Assembly: GCF_900099925.1 (NCBI RefSeq)
Contig: NZ_FNDE01000002.1
Span: forward strand, 164,499 to 228,498
From: Aneurinibacillus thermoaerophilus
Lineage (GTDB): Bacteria > Bacillota > Bacilli > Aneurinibacillales > Aneurinibacillaceae
Direction: 5' to 3'
DNA: 64,000 nt
Made by a program: the position numbers and the translations under genes. A model generated the notes under the pieces. It had not been told where the DNA came from, did no database searches, and saw nothing but the letters and a program-made list of their open reading frames with translations. Of the stretch, positions 54,464 to 63,826 are shown piece after piece. Every line of letters begins with the position of its first letter. Within the stretch, counting starts at the first letter, position 1.

Positions 54464-55345
54464 ATGGGAGACATGAGCCAAATTGTTCAGCTGCTTTTTT
54501 CCGGGTTGACCATTGGCAGCATCTACGCTTTGATTGCGATCGGTTTTGTTATTATATACAACATTACAGGCGTCCTCAATTTCGCACAAGGAGAGTTCGC
54601 TATGTTTGGGGCGTTGATTTGCATTTCGCTTGTAGGGACAGGGATGCCTTATTTACTTGCAATTTTACTGAGCATTGTGGCAGTTGTTATGATTGCTGCT
54701 ATGTTTGAGCGCGTAGCGATTTATCCGGCGCGCCATTCGAGCGTTCCGACGCTAATTATTATTACGATCGGCGTATCCATCGCGCTGCGCGGTATTGCCT
54801 TGTTTATTTGGGGGACGGATCCGTATCATCTCATTCCGTTAACAGCGGGAGACGCTTTTAACCTTGGGGGGGCAATTATTCAGCCGCAAAGCTTGTGGGC
54901 GATCGGCATTTCGGTCATTAGTCTTGTTTGTATGTATATATTTTTTGAAAAGACGTTCATTGGCAAAGTGGTTACCGCGTGTGTTGTTAACCGTTTCGCG
55001 GCAAGGTTGATGGGAATTAGGCCGGAGAAGATGTCGCTTATTTCCGTCAGTGTAAGTGGAGGTCTCGGTGCTCTTGCCGGGATCATTATCGCGCCGATTT
55101 CCGGCGCGACGTACAACATGGGATTGATGCTCGGAATCAAAGCGTTCATCGCCGCGGTAATCGGTGGTTTATCCAACGCTCCAGCGGCGATTCTTGGTGC
55201 GATGATTATCGGACTTTTGGAAGCGTTCACAGAAGGATTATGGACGACAGGATTTAAAGATGCAGTAAGTTTCGGCATCTTGTTGCTCGTACTGTTCCTG
55301 TTGCCAAACGGCATTTTGGCCAAATCTTCTGGAAAACGGGTGTAG
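54464..55345 (+). CDS. livH: Branched-chain-type ABC permease LivH
   Basis: 293 residues with about eight membrane helices. GLTIGSIYALIAIGFVIIYNITGVLNFAQGEFAMFGAL is the LivH start motif, and a later segment with a GGLGALAG and GAMIIGLLEAF block is typical. Together with LivM it forms the membrane channel. GGAAGTGA precedes the ATG. A GGCTG/CAGCC hairpin at about 54371-54412 separates it from the binding-protein gene. Confidence 0.92.
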   Translation: MGDMSQIVQLLFSGLTIGSIYALIAIGFVIIYNITGVLNFAQGEFAMFGALICISLVGTGMPYLLAILLSIVAVVMIAAMFERVAIYPARHSSVPTLIIITIGVSIALRGIALFIWGTDPYHLIPLTAGDAFNLGGAIIQPQSLWAIGISVISLVCMYIFFEKTFIGKVVTACVVNRFAARLMGIRPEKMSLISVSVSGGLGALAGIIIAPISGATYNMGLMLGIKAFIAAVIGGLSNAPAAILGAMIIGLLEAFTEGLWTTGFKDAVSFGILLLVLFLLPNGILAKSSGKRV

Positions 55346-55359
55346 AAGGAGGATGCGTG

Positions 55360-56442
55360 ATGAAAACAAATATCAAGCTGATTTACAGCCGCAGCCTCAA
55401 GGGGCCGCTTGTTCTTACGTTCGTTTTGCTGGCCCTGCCTTTCTTGATTCCATCCCCTTATTTTTTGGGCATGATGGTATTGATCGGGTTTTATACGATT
55501 GTGGGAACGGGATTGTCTATGCTTATGGGATATGCCGGCCAAATCTCGCTTGGCCATGCGGCTTTTTACGGTGTAGGAGCTTACACATCAGCGATTTTGA
55601 CGGCCAAGATGGGAATGCCTGCCCTTGCCGGGATCGCTGCCGGCGCGCTCGTGGCGCTCATCATTGCGTATATTGTCGGGGTGCCGACATTGAAGCTCAC
55701 TGAACATTATTTGTCGCTGGCCACGCTTGGATTTGGTGTCATTGTGTTTATTTTTTTTAAGCAGCTCAAAGGGTTAACCGGAGGATTGGATGGATTTTTC
55801 GGCATTCCGCCGCTTGAAATTTTCGGTTTTGAATTTACGACTGATTTCGCTTACTACTATCTTGTTTGGCCGCTTGCGATTTGCAGTATTTTGTTTGCAC
55901 GCAACGTGATTCAATCGCGCGTTGGTCGTGCGCTCCGTTCCATTCATGGCAGTGAGACTGCATCCAGCGCTCTTGGCGTCAACACCCAGAAATACAAGTT
56001 GCAAGTGTTTATGATGAGCGCTGTATATGCCGCGGTCGCTGGCAGTCTGTACGCGCATTATGTTACATTCATTAGCCCGCAGCTATTTGAGGCGATGGCG
56101 TCGATTCATTTCCTCATTATGGTGATTATCGGCGGCATGGCGAGCATATGGGGCGGTATGGTTGGTGCAGCTGTATTCGTTTTTTTAAGCGAAGGGCTGA
56201 AAGAGGTGATCCCGCTTGTCATGAGCAATGCAAGCGGTGAATTCGAGATTGTTTTTTTTGGGGTATTGTTAGTAGCTCTTCTGATTTACATGCCAGAAGG
56301 ACTTGTACCGGCACTTTCTAAAACATGGAAGAATCTTAGGAGAAAAAAGGACAGCGGCGGTCAGAACAGCAGGAATGCGCACATGGAACTTGAAGACGAG
56401 AAGGAAGTTCAGGTGAGCATGGTCGGAGGTGGTGAAAGATGA
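55360..56442 (+). CDS. livM: Branched-chain-type ABC permease LivM
   Basis: 360 residues with about ten membrane helices. GLSMLMGYAGQISLGHAAFYGVGAYT and the cytoplasmic loop RSRVGRALRSIHGSETASSALG are the LivM signatures. The ATG at 55360 has AAGGAGG 7 bases upstream. The C-terminal 35 residues are charged and cytoplasmic. Its stop overlaps the livG start (ATGA). Confidence 0.92.
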   Translation: MKTNIKLIYSRSLKGPLVLTFVLLALPFLIPSPYFLGMMVLIGFYTIVGTGLSMLMGYAGQISLGHAAFYGVGAYTSAILTAKMGMPALAGIAAGALVALIIAYIVGVPTLKLTEHYLSLATLGFGVIVFIFFKQLKGLTGGLDGFFGIPPLEIFGFEFTTDFAYYYLVWPLAICSILFARNVIQSRVGRALRSIHGSETASSALGVNTQKYKLQVFMMSAVYAAVAGSLYAHYVTFISPQLFEAMASIHFLIMVIIGGMASIWGGMVGAAVFVFLSEGLKEVIPLVMSNASGEFEIVFFGVLLVALLIYMPEGLVPALSKTWKNLRRKKDSGGQNSRNAHMELEDEKEVQVSMVGGGER

Positions 56443-57224
56443 ACCAGGCAGCACCATTGCTTGAAGTGCGCAATCTGACCAGAAGCTTCGGCGGTGTTAT
56501 GGCAGTACATGATGTTTCATTTGACATTTTTCCTGGGGAAATCGTCGCTGTTATCGGGCCGAATGGCGCCGGCAAAACGACGCTTTTTAATATGATTACG
56601 GCTATCCTTCCCGCTACGTCAGGTTCCATTCGTTTTTACGGCCAGGAACTTATCGGAAAAAAAACGTTTGAAATCGCACAGATGGGAATTACACGCACAT
56701 TTCAGAATCTGCAAATTTTCGACAATATGTCGGTCATTGAAAATGTGATGACCGGCATGCACATCCGTGGTAAAACCGGTTTGCTTGGCGCAGGGTTTCG
56801 CCTTTCGCAGGTGGCAAGAGAAGAACGGACGATGTTGGAAAAGGCGCTGGAATATCTCGAAGCTGTCGGGATGGCGCATAAAGCGTATGAAAGCGCGGCT
56901 ATGCTTCCATACGGTAACCAGCGACTTGTCGAGATTGCGCGCGCAGTTGCTGCGGACCCGAAACTTATCTTACTCGATGAGCCAATGGCAGGTCTTAATC
57001 CAGAAGAGTCACGTGAATTGGTAGATGTTATTTTAAAAATGCGAAATAAAGGTATGACGTTTCTGTTTGTGGAGCACGACATGGAAACCGTGATGTCGAC
57101 CGCCGACCGGATTGTTGTGCTTGATTACGGAGGCAAAATTGCGGAAGGAACTCCGGAGGAAATCTATAATGATCCGCGTGTCATCGCGGCCTACTTGGGA
57201 GATGAGGGGGGTTTGGAATGTTAG
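56439..57224 (+). CDS. livG: Branched-chain-type ABC ATPase LivG
   Basis: 261 residues. Walker A GPNGAGKTT, LivG-type ITRTFQNLQIFDNMSVIENV, the signature region LPYGNQRLVEIARA, Walker B LILLDEPMAGL and the switch His in FVEHDMETV. Couples ATP hydrolysis to import through LivHM. Both ends overlap its neighbours by a few bases. Confidence 0.94.
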   Translation: MNQAAPLLEVRNLTRSFGGVMAVHDVSFDIFPGEIVAVIGPNGAGKTTLFNMITAILPATSGSIRFYGQELIGKKTFEIAQMGITRTFQNLQIFDNMSVIENVMTGMHIRGKTGLLGAGFRLSQVAREERTMLEKALEYLEAVGMAHKAYESAAMLPYGNQRLVEIARAVAADPKLILLDEPMAGLNPEESRELVDVILKMRNKGMTFLFVEHDMETVMSTADRIVVLDYGGKIAEGTPEEIYNDPRVIAAYLGDEGGLEC

Positions 57225-57946
57225 AAGTAACGAATTTGCATACGTATCACGGGTACCTTCACGTGCTGCGCGGCATTCATTTTTCGCTGCAAAAAGGCGA
57301 GACTCTGGCGATTGTTGGTTCGAACGGCGCTGGCAAAAGCACGTTGCTCGGAACGCTTGCGGGTATTTATGCTCCGCAAGCAGGAAATATTGTTTTCGAA
57401 GGCGAAGATATTTCAGAGTTGCGTGCCGAGCAGGTTGTTGCGAAAGGAATCGCTCTTGTTCCGGAACGGCGGCAAATCTTCGATTCTCTTTCAGTAAAAG
57501 ACAATCTCATTCTCGGTTCCTATCACCGCTTTAGACGCGACAGGCAACAAGTGTTGCGCGATTATGAAAAAATGTTGCACTTTTTTCCGCGGCTTCAGTC
57601 AATGCTAGATCGCCCGAGCGGTTTGCTGAGCGGGGGAGAACAGCAGATGCTTGCCATTGCGAGAGGGTTGATGGCGAATCCGAAACTTCTTATGCTTGAT
57701 GAGCCGTCGCTCGGGCTTGCTCCGCTTATCGTTAAAAGCATCATGGAAATTTTACAGCAATTGAAACAAGAATTCGGAACGACTATTATTCTGGTAGAAC
57801 AAAACGTAAGAGCGGCGCTCGGCATCGCGGATTATGCTTGTGTACTGGAGAGGGGACAGATTGTTATCAGCGGAGCCGCGCAGGAAGTAGCGGAGAACCC
57901 AGCGGTGCGCGACGCCTATCTCGGCAAAGGCAAAAAAGCGATGTAA
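57218..57946 (+). CDS. livF: Branched-chain-type ABC ATPase LivF
   Basis: 242 residues. Walker A GSNGAGKST, GIALVPERRQIFDSLSVKDNL, signature LLSGGEQQMLAIARG, Walker B LLMLDEPSLGLAP and LVEQNVRAAL. The second ATPase of the importer. Last gene of the transporter block; the PNPOx-fold gene follows 18 bases later and probably shares the transcript. Confidence 0.94.
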   Translation: MLEVTNLHTYHGYLHVLRGIHFSLQKGETLAIVGSNGAGKSTLLGTLAGIYAPQAGNIVFEGEDISELRAEQVVAKGIALVPERRQIFDSLSVKDNLILGSYHRFRRDRQQVLRDYEKMLHFFPRLQSMLDRPSGLLSGGEQQMLAIARGLMANPKLLMLDEPSLGLAPLIVKSIMEILQQLKQEFGTTIILVEQNVRAALGIADYACVLERGQIVISGAAQEVAENPAVRDAYLGKGKKAM

Positions 57947-57964
57947 TACAAAGGAGTGGTTATC

Positions 57965-58423
57965 ATGGCAAAGAAAACGGAAGCGCCTACAACTTTAACA
58001 GAACAACAAATGGCCCTGCTCAATGAAGAAACGCTTGTGCTCTTAAGTACGGTAGACGCGGAGACACAGACGCCTACCGTTAACGCGATTTCCTGGGTGA
58101 AAGCGCCATCCGAAAGCAAAGTTCGCTTTTCCGTTACGAACTCTTCCCGCATCGTTACGAACGTGAAAGCGAACCCGCGTGTTACCCTGTGTGTCATTGG
58201 TCTGGAAACGGTTTATTCCATCGTTGGTAAATGCACGATCCTGGAAGAAAAGATGGAAGGTGTGGCTATGCCGCTCGCAAAGATTGAGGTTGATATCTCT
58301 GCCGTTTATGACAGCATGTTCTGGGGCGCAAAAATTACCCAGGAACCGAAATTTGAAAAAACGTATGACCTAGAAAAAGCGAAAGCATTGGACGAACAAG
58401 TATATACCGCGATGCTTAAATAA
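57965..58423 (+). CDS. PNPOx-fold FMN-binding split-barrel protein
   Basis: 152 residues. Resembles the pyridoxamine 5'-phosphate oxidase-like group: LNEETLVLLSTVDAETQTPTVNAISWVKA, VRFSVTNSSRIVTNVKANPRVTLCVIG, and a flexible C-terminus. AAAGGAGTGG sits just before the ATG. At the end of the 4-hydroxyphenylacetate cluster, with no HpaC in sight, it is a candidate for a flavin-handling partner of HpaB, but the classical HpaC flavin-reductase domain signature is not seen. Could equally be an unrelated stress protein. Confidence 0.75.
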   Translation: MAKKTEAPTTLTEQQMALLNEETLVLLSTVDAETQTPTVNAISWVKAPSESKVRFSVTNSSRIVTNVKANPRVTLCVIGLETVYSIVGKCTILEEKMEGVAMPLAKIEVDISAVYDSMFWGAKITQEPKFEKTYDLEKAKALDEQVYTAMLK

Positions 58424-58435
58424 GAAGAATGCTGG

Positions 58436-58468
58436 AAAAAGCGAAGCCGAAACGGTTTCGCTTTTTTT
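58436..58468 (+). terminator. Terminator of the 4-hydroxyphenylacetate/liv block
   Basis: AAAAAGCGAA, loop, TTCGCTTTTT and further T. Marks the end of the long transcript. Confidence 0.85.
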
Positions 58469-58547
58469 GGTTCATATGGGCACAGAACGGGAACAACATA
58501 TAATGTGATGGTTTTTGCAAGAATACGCAAGAAAGAAAGGATGGCTT

Positions 58548-59426
58548 ATGATGGCAGAACAAAAACAGGCAGATACATTGACGTCAATGGCTCCACAACA
58601 CGGATATCTTCAGCCAGATATTGAATCGAAAATGTCTCCACGGCCAAATGCGGAGGACTATAACTATAAAGGCAGCGGCAAGTTAGCAGGCAAAGTGGCG
58701 CTCATTACGGGAGGAGACAGCGGCATCGGGCGCGCGGTTGCCATCGCGTACGCCAAAGAAGGGGCGGATGTGTGCATTATGTATTTAGAAGCGCATAGCG
58801 ATGCGGAAGAAACGAAGCGTCAAGTAGAAGAGGAAGGGCGCAGAGGCTTGCTCATAGCTGGCGACGTCGGCGATGAGAAGATTTGTCAGAATGCGGTTCA
58901 GCAGGTCATTAACGAGTTTGGTCGCTTGGATATTCTTGTAAACAATGCGGCTGAGCAGCATGTGCAGAACAGCATCGAAGATATTACATCGGAGCAGTTG
59001 CATCGGACGTTTCAGACAAATATTTTTTCCATGTTCTATTTAACGAAAGCGGCGTTGAAGCATTTAAAACCTGGGAGTTCAATTATCAACACGGCTTCAA
59101 TTACCGCCTATAAGGGCCATCCGTTACTAATCGACTACTCTTCTACTAAAGGGGCAATCGTTACGTTTACCCGTTCTCTGTCTCAGTCGCTTGTTAACAA
59201 AGGCATCCGGGTAAACGGTGTGGCGCCGGGGCCAATTTGGACTCCGCTAATTCCTTCGACATTCCCACCGGATAAAGTGGAGAAGTTCGGCAAAGACACG
59301 CCTATGCGGCGTCCGGGTCAACCGCAGGAGCTGGCACCAAGCTATGTATTTCTTGCTTCGGATGACTCTTCTTACATTACTGGGCAAATGATTCATGTCA
59401 ATGGCGGGATTATTGTGAATGGATAA
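58548..59426 (+). CDS. Short-chain dehydrogenase, general stress protein 39-like
   Basis: 292 residues. Rossmann motif [25 protein letters not shown] and the catalytic YSSTKGA (YxxxK) with an upstream Ser. The N-terminal 45-residue extension ([20 protein letters not shown]) marks the SDR subgroup of Bacillus YdaD/YhdF. The substrate is unknown. The ATG at 58548 follows AGAAAGGATG; a second ATG three bases later is equally possible. Confidence 0.88.
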   Translation: MMAEQKQADTLTSMAPQHGYLQPDIESKMSPRPNAEDYNYKGSGKLAGKVALITGGDSGIGRAVAIAYAKEGADVCIMYLEAHSDAEETKRQVEEEGRRGLLIAGDVGDEKICQNAVQQVINEFGRLDILVNNAAEQHVQNSIEDITSEQLHRTFQTNIFSMFYLTKAALKHLKPGSSIINTASITAYKGHPLLIDYSSTKGAIVTFTRSLSQSLVNKGIRVNGVAPGPIWTPLIPSTFPPDKVEKFGKDTPMRRPGQPQELAPSYVFLASDDSSYITGQMIHVNGGIIVNG

Positions 59427-59503
59427 CGCGGGAAATGTATCGTCCGGTTTTTACGGCTCCACAAGAAAATATTCCAGCTTGTTTGTCGGAGAAGCAGATT
59501 TAC

Positions 59504-59533
59504 GATGGGACACCAGACCCAGGGTGTCCCATC
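59504..59533 (+). terminator. Hairpin after the dehydrogenase gene
   Basis: GATGGGACACC and GGTGTCCCATC, an 11-pair perfect stem, without a strong T-run. Confidence 0.6.
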
Positions 59534-59636
59534 ATTTGCTTTTCGGCACTCTTTGTTATTGCAGCAAGTTATCCTAGTGAAATTTATATCTTTCTGCTCC
59601 TTTTTCAACCTTTTCCTATGATTTATAATAATTCGC

Positions 59637-60866
59637 ATGAAAATATTTGCGATATTTTATGTTACATTCTGCACAGTCAGAAGCTTTCCCTGTCTATTAT
59701 TAATAATACTGCTGCTTTTGCCGGTAAATTGCTCGTTTGCAGCATCTGAAAGAAGTGTCGGCGCGACGGAAGAAGCGAACCATTTAACTTTGAACAGCGA
59801 ATCGGCTATCCTTGTTGATTCACGTTCTGGGGATGTGTTATATGAAAAGAACGCGGATCGCGCAATGGCACCAGCCAGTATTACAAAGATCGTAACCGGC
59901 ATTATTGCTTTGGAATATGGGCGGCTTAACGATAACGTAGTGGTGTCTCGAAATGCGCGTGAAGCGGAAGGGACGCGGATTTTTCTGGCTGAAGGAGAAC
60001 AAAAACGGCTTGAAGATTTAGTATACGGTCTTTTGCTGAATTCGGGAAACGACGCTGCTGTGGCAATTGCTGAACATATTGACGGAAGCGTTGCGGCGTT
60101 TAGTCAACGAATGAATGAATTTGCTGCTTCGGTCGGAGCGCATCATACCCATTTTACCAATCCGAGCGGTTTGTATGAAGAAGACCATATAACAACCGCT
60201 TCCGATATGGCCAAAATTACGGCCCATGCAATGAAAAATGAAAAGTTTCGACAAATCGTCCGGACGCGGGTAAAACCGTGGGAAGGAAAAGAATGGAAGA
60301 GCAAGCTGATCAATCATAACAAAATGCTTGTATCTTATCAGGGAGCAAACGGTGTCAAAAACGGGTATACCACTCAATCAGGGTTTACGCTTGTAGCGTC
60401 AGCCGAGCGCGAAGGGACGGAATTTATCGCCGTGTTAATGAAAGCGGATGGTGACAGGCAAATTTATAAAGACGCGATCAAACTGCTTGATTACGGATTT
60501 AAAAATTATAAAACCGTTCCTGTGCTACAGGCAGGTGCAAAGATTTCGGAAGGCGGAGAACGTTACCGGATCAGACAAAACGTTTACGCTTCCATTCCAA
60601 AAGAGGATCATTTTCGCGTCCATGTAAACGGAGCAGACGGTCTAATTGTTGAAACTGATTCCGGAGTGGTAAGAGAGTATCCATCGGTACTTATGAGGGA
60701 ACAACATCTCCAAATCGCGGATCCCGATAGAAAGATGGAGAAGATCAGTTCGTCCGGAGATAAATATCAAAGCTTACCCGAATTTTTGATGTTGTGTTTC
60801 TGGCGATTGATGATTTTTTTCATGTGCTGGATGGTGATTTTGTTAATAAAGAAAAAACAGGTCTAA
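59637..60866 (+). CDS. D-alanyl-D-alanine carboxypeptidase (low-molecular-mass PBP)
   Basis: 409 residues. A hydrophobic N-terminal export helix (about 14-36) is followed by peptidase family S11 with the active Ser81 (SITK), SGN near 136 and KNG at residues 241-243 where KTG is usual. A C-terminal PBP5-type beta domain (about 290-370) and a final membrane helix (about 387-405) follow, so it may be anchored at both ends. Removes the terminal D-Ala of peptidoglycan stem peptides. No good ribosome site precedes the ATG, so the exact start is uncertain. Confidence 0.88.
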   Translation: MKIFAIFYVTFCTVRSFPCLLLIILLLLPVNCSFAASERSVGATEEANHLTLNSESAILVDSRSGDVLYEKNADRAMAPASITKIVTGIIALEYGRLNDNVVVSRNAREAEGTRIFLAEGEQKRLEDLVYGLLLNSGNDAAVAIAEHIDGSVAAFSQRMNEFAASVGAHHTHFTNPSGLYEEDHITTASDMAKITAHAMKNEKFRQIVRTRVKPWEGKEWKSKLINHNKMLVSYQGANGVKNGYTTQSGFTLVASAEREGTEFIAVLMKADGDRQIYKDAIKLLDYGFKNYKTVPVLQAGAKISEGGERYRIRQNVYASIPKEDHFRVHVNGADGLIVETDSGVVREYPSVLMREQHLQIADPDRKMEKISSSGDKYQSLPEFLMLCFWRLMIFFMCWMVILLIKKKQV

Positions 60867-60873
60867 TTTCTCG

Positions 60874-60909
60874 CTTGTCTCTATAAATATTATAGGGACA
60901 AGTTTTTTT
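60874..60909 (+). terminator. Terminator after the carboxypeptidase gene
   Basis: CTTGTCTCTATAA and TTATAGGGACAAG form a 13-pair stem around a 3-base loop, then seven T. Confidence 0.9.
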
Positions 60910-61053
60910 GTAATATGTAATGAATAAGGAAAACATGTATGTTGTTTGATTGCAGAGATCAATGATCAATCAAGGAAAAAATTTAAAAAATATGGAACTA
61001 ATTCTCATATGTGCTCGTCAATATTAGTGAAAAAATAAGAGGGAGGAAGAAGC

Positions 61054-63330
61054 ATGAAAAAAGAAAAGAAGTGGACAAGTTCTTTGCTGGCGGTATCCCT
61101 CATCGCGGGCGGGATATTGCCTTACAACGTAATGGCAGCAGAGGTCAAAGCGGATTCAGCAACACCTTTCGTCCAATCACAACCGATAAAAACAGCGAAA
61201 ATCTCGCGTGAAGAGGCGCTGCGCATTGCACAAACGGTGATATCCATTCCAGCTGGGTACAGGAACGACCAAGTAGAATTAGAAAACAATAAAGCGATAG
61301 GTCGTACGCTTTGGCACTTATCCTGGAATTTGGGGCAACCGGGAGACGATTACGGCCATATTAACATTTTGATTGATGCACAAGATGGAACGATACTAGG
61401 CATGGATCGTTGGTCGCGCGATATGGAACGGAGGAATGTTTTACCGGGCAAGATTGATACGGCAAATTTGCTAACGGAAGCGAAGGCATTTGTTTCCAAG
61501 CATTATGGTGCATATGCGAATGAACTAAAATTTGATGAGACATCGCTGGACAGTTTCAAACGTGGAGTTTCTGGCATGGAGAATACGCTTGTTTTTACGC
61601 GTCAGCATGACGGAATCCCGGTATTTGACCAGGGCGTACGCTTTACATACGACAAGAGAGGAAAGCTGCAGAGGCTGGAATTTAACTGGCATAATAAGCT
61701 ACAGTTTGAGAGCAATAAAGGCATAAAGAGTGAAGCTGAGATTTTGCAAAGTGTTGAGCGAGATTTAGAACTGGAACTGGCTTATTTGCCGAATGGATCA
61801 CGTCCGGGCGGAAAGATTGCGCTTGCATATGCGCCAAAATTAAAAACGTCAAATGACACATACAGTGTCATTCCGAACTTTATTATTGACGCAAAAACAG
61901 GCAAACAGCTTTCCATGGTAGATGGGAAAGAGCTGACGAGCGCTTCCGGATTGAAAAGCGTACTTTCCACGAGTCCGACTTCTCCTCCCGCCAATATGCA
62001 CTTGAATGAAGCGGGAGCAATAGAAAAAGTAAAAGAATTGGGTTTAGTTGATAAATCTCTAGAAATTCAGCAAAGAAGCTACCGCGAAGAAACTTCTCCT
62101 TATGAAAGGAAAATATGGGAGCTTTTTTGGCAGAGTAAAGACGGTTCTGACAAGCACATTTATGTATCGTTAGATGCGCAGACTGGGGAATTAATCAGCT
62201 TAAATCGGTATGATACAAGATACGGCATGAAAATGGAAAAGCCGGAGCAAGTGAAGGTGAATGTGACAGCACAACAGGCGGAAAAAACAGCGGAGGCTTT
62301 TGTTAGAAAGGTGCTTCCGGGACGTTTGAGTAACCTGTATACGATGGAAGCTTCTCCAAATTATTTCGGAACAGACACAAACAAAATTATGAGTTATGAC
62401 GTTTCATTCGTACGCAAGGAAAATGGGATCCGGGTAGTGGGAGAAGGAGCGACGGTTACTGTAGACGCCGAGACGGGAGAAATTGTGAATTACAATATGA
62501 ACTGGTCCAAATCTGAGCTTCCGGATATCGGTACTATAATTTCCCCTGAGCAGGCGAAAAAGAAGATTATGTCTTTATTGAAAGCGGAGCTTGGCTATTA
62601 TACATTCCCCCCGTTTTTCTCTCTTTCAGCTGATCAAATCCGGAAAGCGAAGCCTGTATACCAGATCAGCATAAAAACAAAAGGGCAGACAGATGATGCA
62701 GGCTTAAGCTATTTGGATGCAAAAACCGGAGAATGGAAATCAGATGGTATTCAGAAAATCAATGATTCTACGCAACCTGTGACCGATATTGCCGGTCATC
62801 CGCTTCAAAAAGAATTGCAGGAGATGGTGGATGCAAATCTGCTTGAAGTAAAGGATGGTAAAGTAAACCCGGATCAAAAACTGACTCGCGGAGAATTGCT
62901 GAAAGTGTTTTACATAGCAGCGCGCCAACCGTACGATTATTACAACCCGCAGCAAGACTCTTTCTTCTCGGATGTTAAGGAAGAAAGCGAGTATAGACAG
63001 GCGGCAGAATGGGCTTTGCAAAATCGCTTGCTGTCGAGAGAAGACAAAATGCTGCGCCCGAATGAGCCGGCCACCCGTGAATTTTTGGCGGAACTGATTG
63101 TCAGGGGATTGGGATACGACAAACTGGCAGCGAAAGAGGGAGTATTTGAAAGCAAATTCAAAGATGAGGCTGCGATTCAGAAAAGAGGAAACGCTGCCCT
63201 TGTTACTCGTCTTCATATCATGGAAGCGAATTCCAAAGGCGAGTTTGAACCTGCACGCCAGGTGACGAAAGCGGAAGCAGCAGTAGCAATATACCGGTAT
63301 TTACAAACAAAAGAATTGTTTGCTGACTAA
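61054..63330 (+). CDS. Exported YcdB/YcdC-type protein with C-terminal S-layer homology domains
   Basis: 758 residues. A signal peptide (about 1-28, ending VMAAE) is followed by two PepSY/YcdB-like repeats: SREEALRIAQTVI and ISPEQAKKKIMSLL with DAQDGTILGMDR, DAQTGELISLNRYD and DAETGEIVNYNM strands. From about residue 575 three S-layer homology segments appear (FFSDVKEESEYRQAAEWALQNRLLSREDKMLRPNEPATREF and FEPARQVTKAEAAVAIYRY), which bind pyruvylated cell-wall polymer. So a surface-anchored protein; the YcdB part may inhibit or assist a peptidase, as PepSY domains do. AGAGGGAGGAAG precedes the ATG. Confidence 0.88.
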   Translation: MKKEKKWTSSLLAVSLIAGGILPYNVMAAEVKADSATPFVQSQPIKTAKISREEALRIAQTVISIPAGYRNDQVELENNKAIGRTLWHLSWNLGQPGDDYGHINILIDAQDGTILGMDRWSRDMERRNVLPGKIDTANLLTEAKAFVSKHYGAYANELKFDETSLDSFKRGVSGMENTLVFTRQHDGIPVFDQGVRFTYDKRGKLQRLEFNWHNKLQFESNKGIKSEAEILQSVERDLELELAYLPNGSRPGGKIALAYAPKLKTSNDTYSVIPNFIIDAKTGKQLSMVDGKELTSASGLKSVLSTSPTSPPANMHLNEAGAIEKVKELGLVDKSLEIQQRSYREETSPYERKIWELFWQSKDGSDKHIYVSLDAQTGELISLNRYDTRYGMKMEKPEQVKVNVTAQQAEKTAEAFVRKVLPGRLSNLYTMEASPNYFGTDTNKIMSYDVSFVRKENGIRVVGEGATVTVDAETGEIVNYNMNWSKSELPDIGTIISPEQAKKKIMSLLKAELGYYTFPPFFSLSADQIRKAKPVYQISIKTKGQTDDAGLSYLDAKTGEWKSDGIQKINDSTQPVTDIAGHPLQKELQEMVDANLLEVKDGKVNPDQKLTRGELLKVFYIAARQPYDYYNPQQDSFFSDVKEESEYRQAAEWALQNRLLSREDKMLRPNEPATREFLAELIVRGLGYDKLAAKEGVFESKFKDEAAIQKRGNAALVTRLHIMEANSKGEFEPARQVTKAEAAVAIYRYLQTKELFAD

Positions 63331-63335
63331 GAGCG

Positions 63336-63379
63336 ACAGTCTGGCGTTGGTTTTGGCGCCAGACTGTTGTTGTCTTTTT
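63336..63379 (+). terminator. Terminator after the SLH protein gene
   Basis: ACAGTCTGGCG and CGCCAGACTGT form an 11-pair stem, then TGTTGTCTTTTT. Confidence 0.75.
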
Positions 63380-63501
63380 CCGGGGCTGGTTCACCGTTGA
63401 AATTCGGGGAAATGAACGGCGGCAAAATACAGCATTTGTTTTTATGTCGTTAGTATCCTATGAGACAACCTTGTTCCAGTTTTATTTATATAAAAAAGTA
63501 A

Positions 63502-63530
63502 TTGCTTTTACGTAAGAATCGTGATATATT
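63502..63530 (+). promoter_or_regulatory. rRNA promoter P1
   Basis: TTGCTT, 17 bases, TATATT. The upstream flank is A-rich. It lies 300 bases before 16S. Confidence 0.65.
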
Positions 63531-63602
63531 TTCTCTTGTCGATTCGAAAAAATAGCTTTTATATCCAGAAAATAAACATCCCTAAATTAAGTTAAAAAAT
63601 GC

Positions 63603-63631
63603 TTGTAATTTTATCAGGGATGTAATAAAAT
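63603..63631 (+). promoter_or_regulatory. rRNA promoter P2
   Basis: TTGTAA, 17 bases, TAAAAT, 101 bases after P1, the usual tandem layout of Bacillales rrn operons. The leader that follows includes CTTGAAAACTGAACAGTGAC, of the kind seen before 16S genes in this order. Confidence 0.7.
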
Positions 63632-63826
63632 ATAAAAGTCACTGATAAAAAGTGATAGAAACAGAAGTTCCTTGAAAACTGAACAGTGACACTCGTTTGT
63701 GTGCGAGGTAAATATCCCATGAAAGTGAAGGTCAGCTTCAAAGTTGATTTCAGGCACTTTTATGGGGCCCGAAAAACATTCTTTCTTTATGAGCTAGCTT
63801 ACGAGCTTGCGTATCAACCTTCAACT

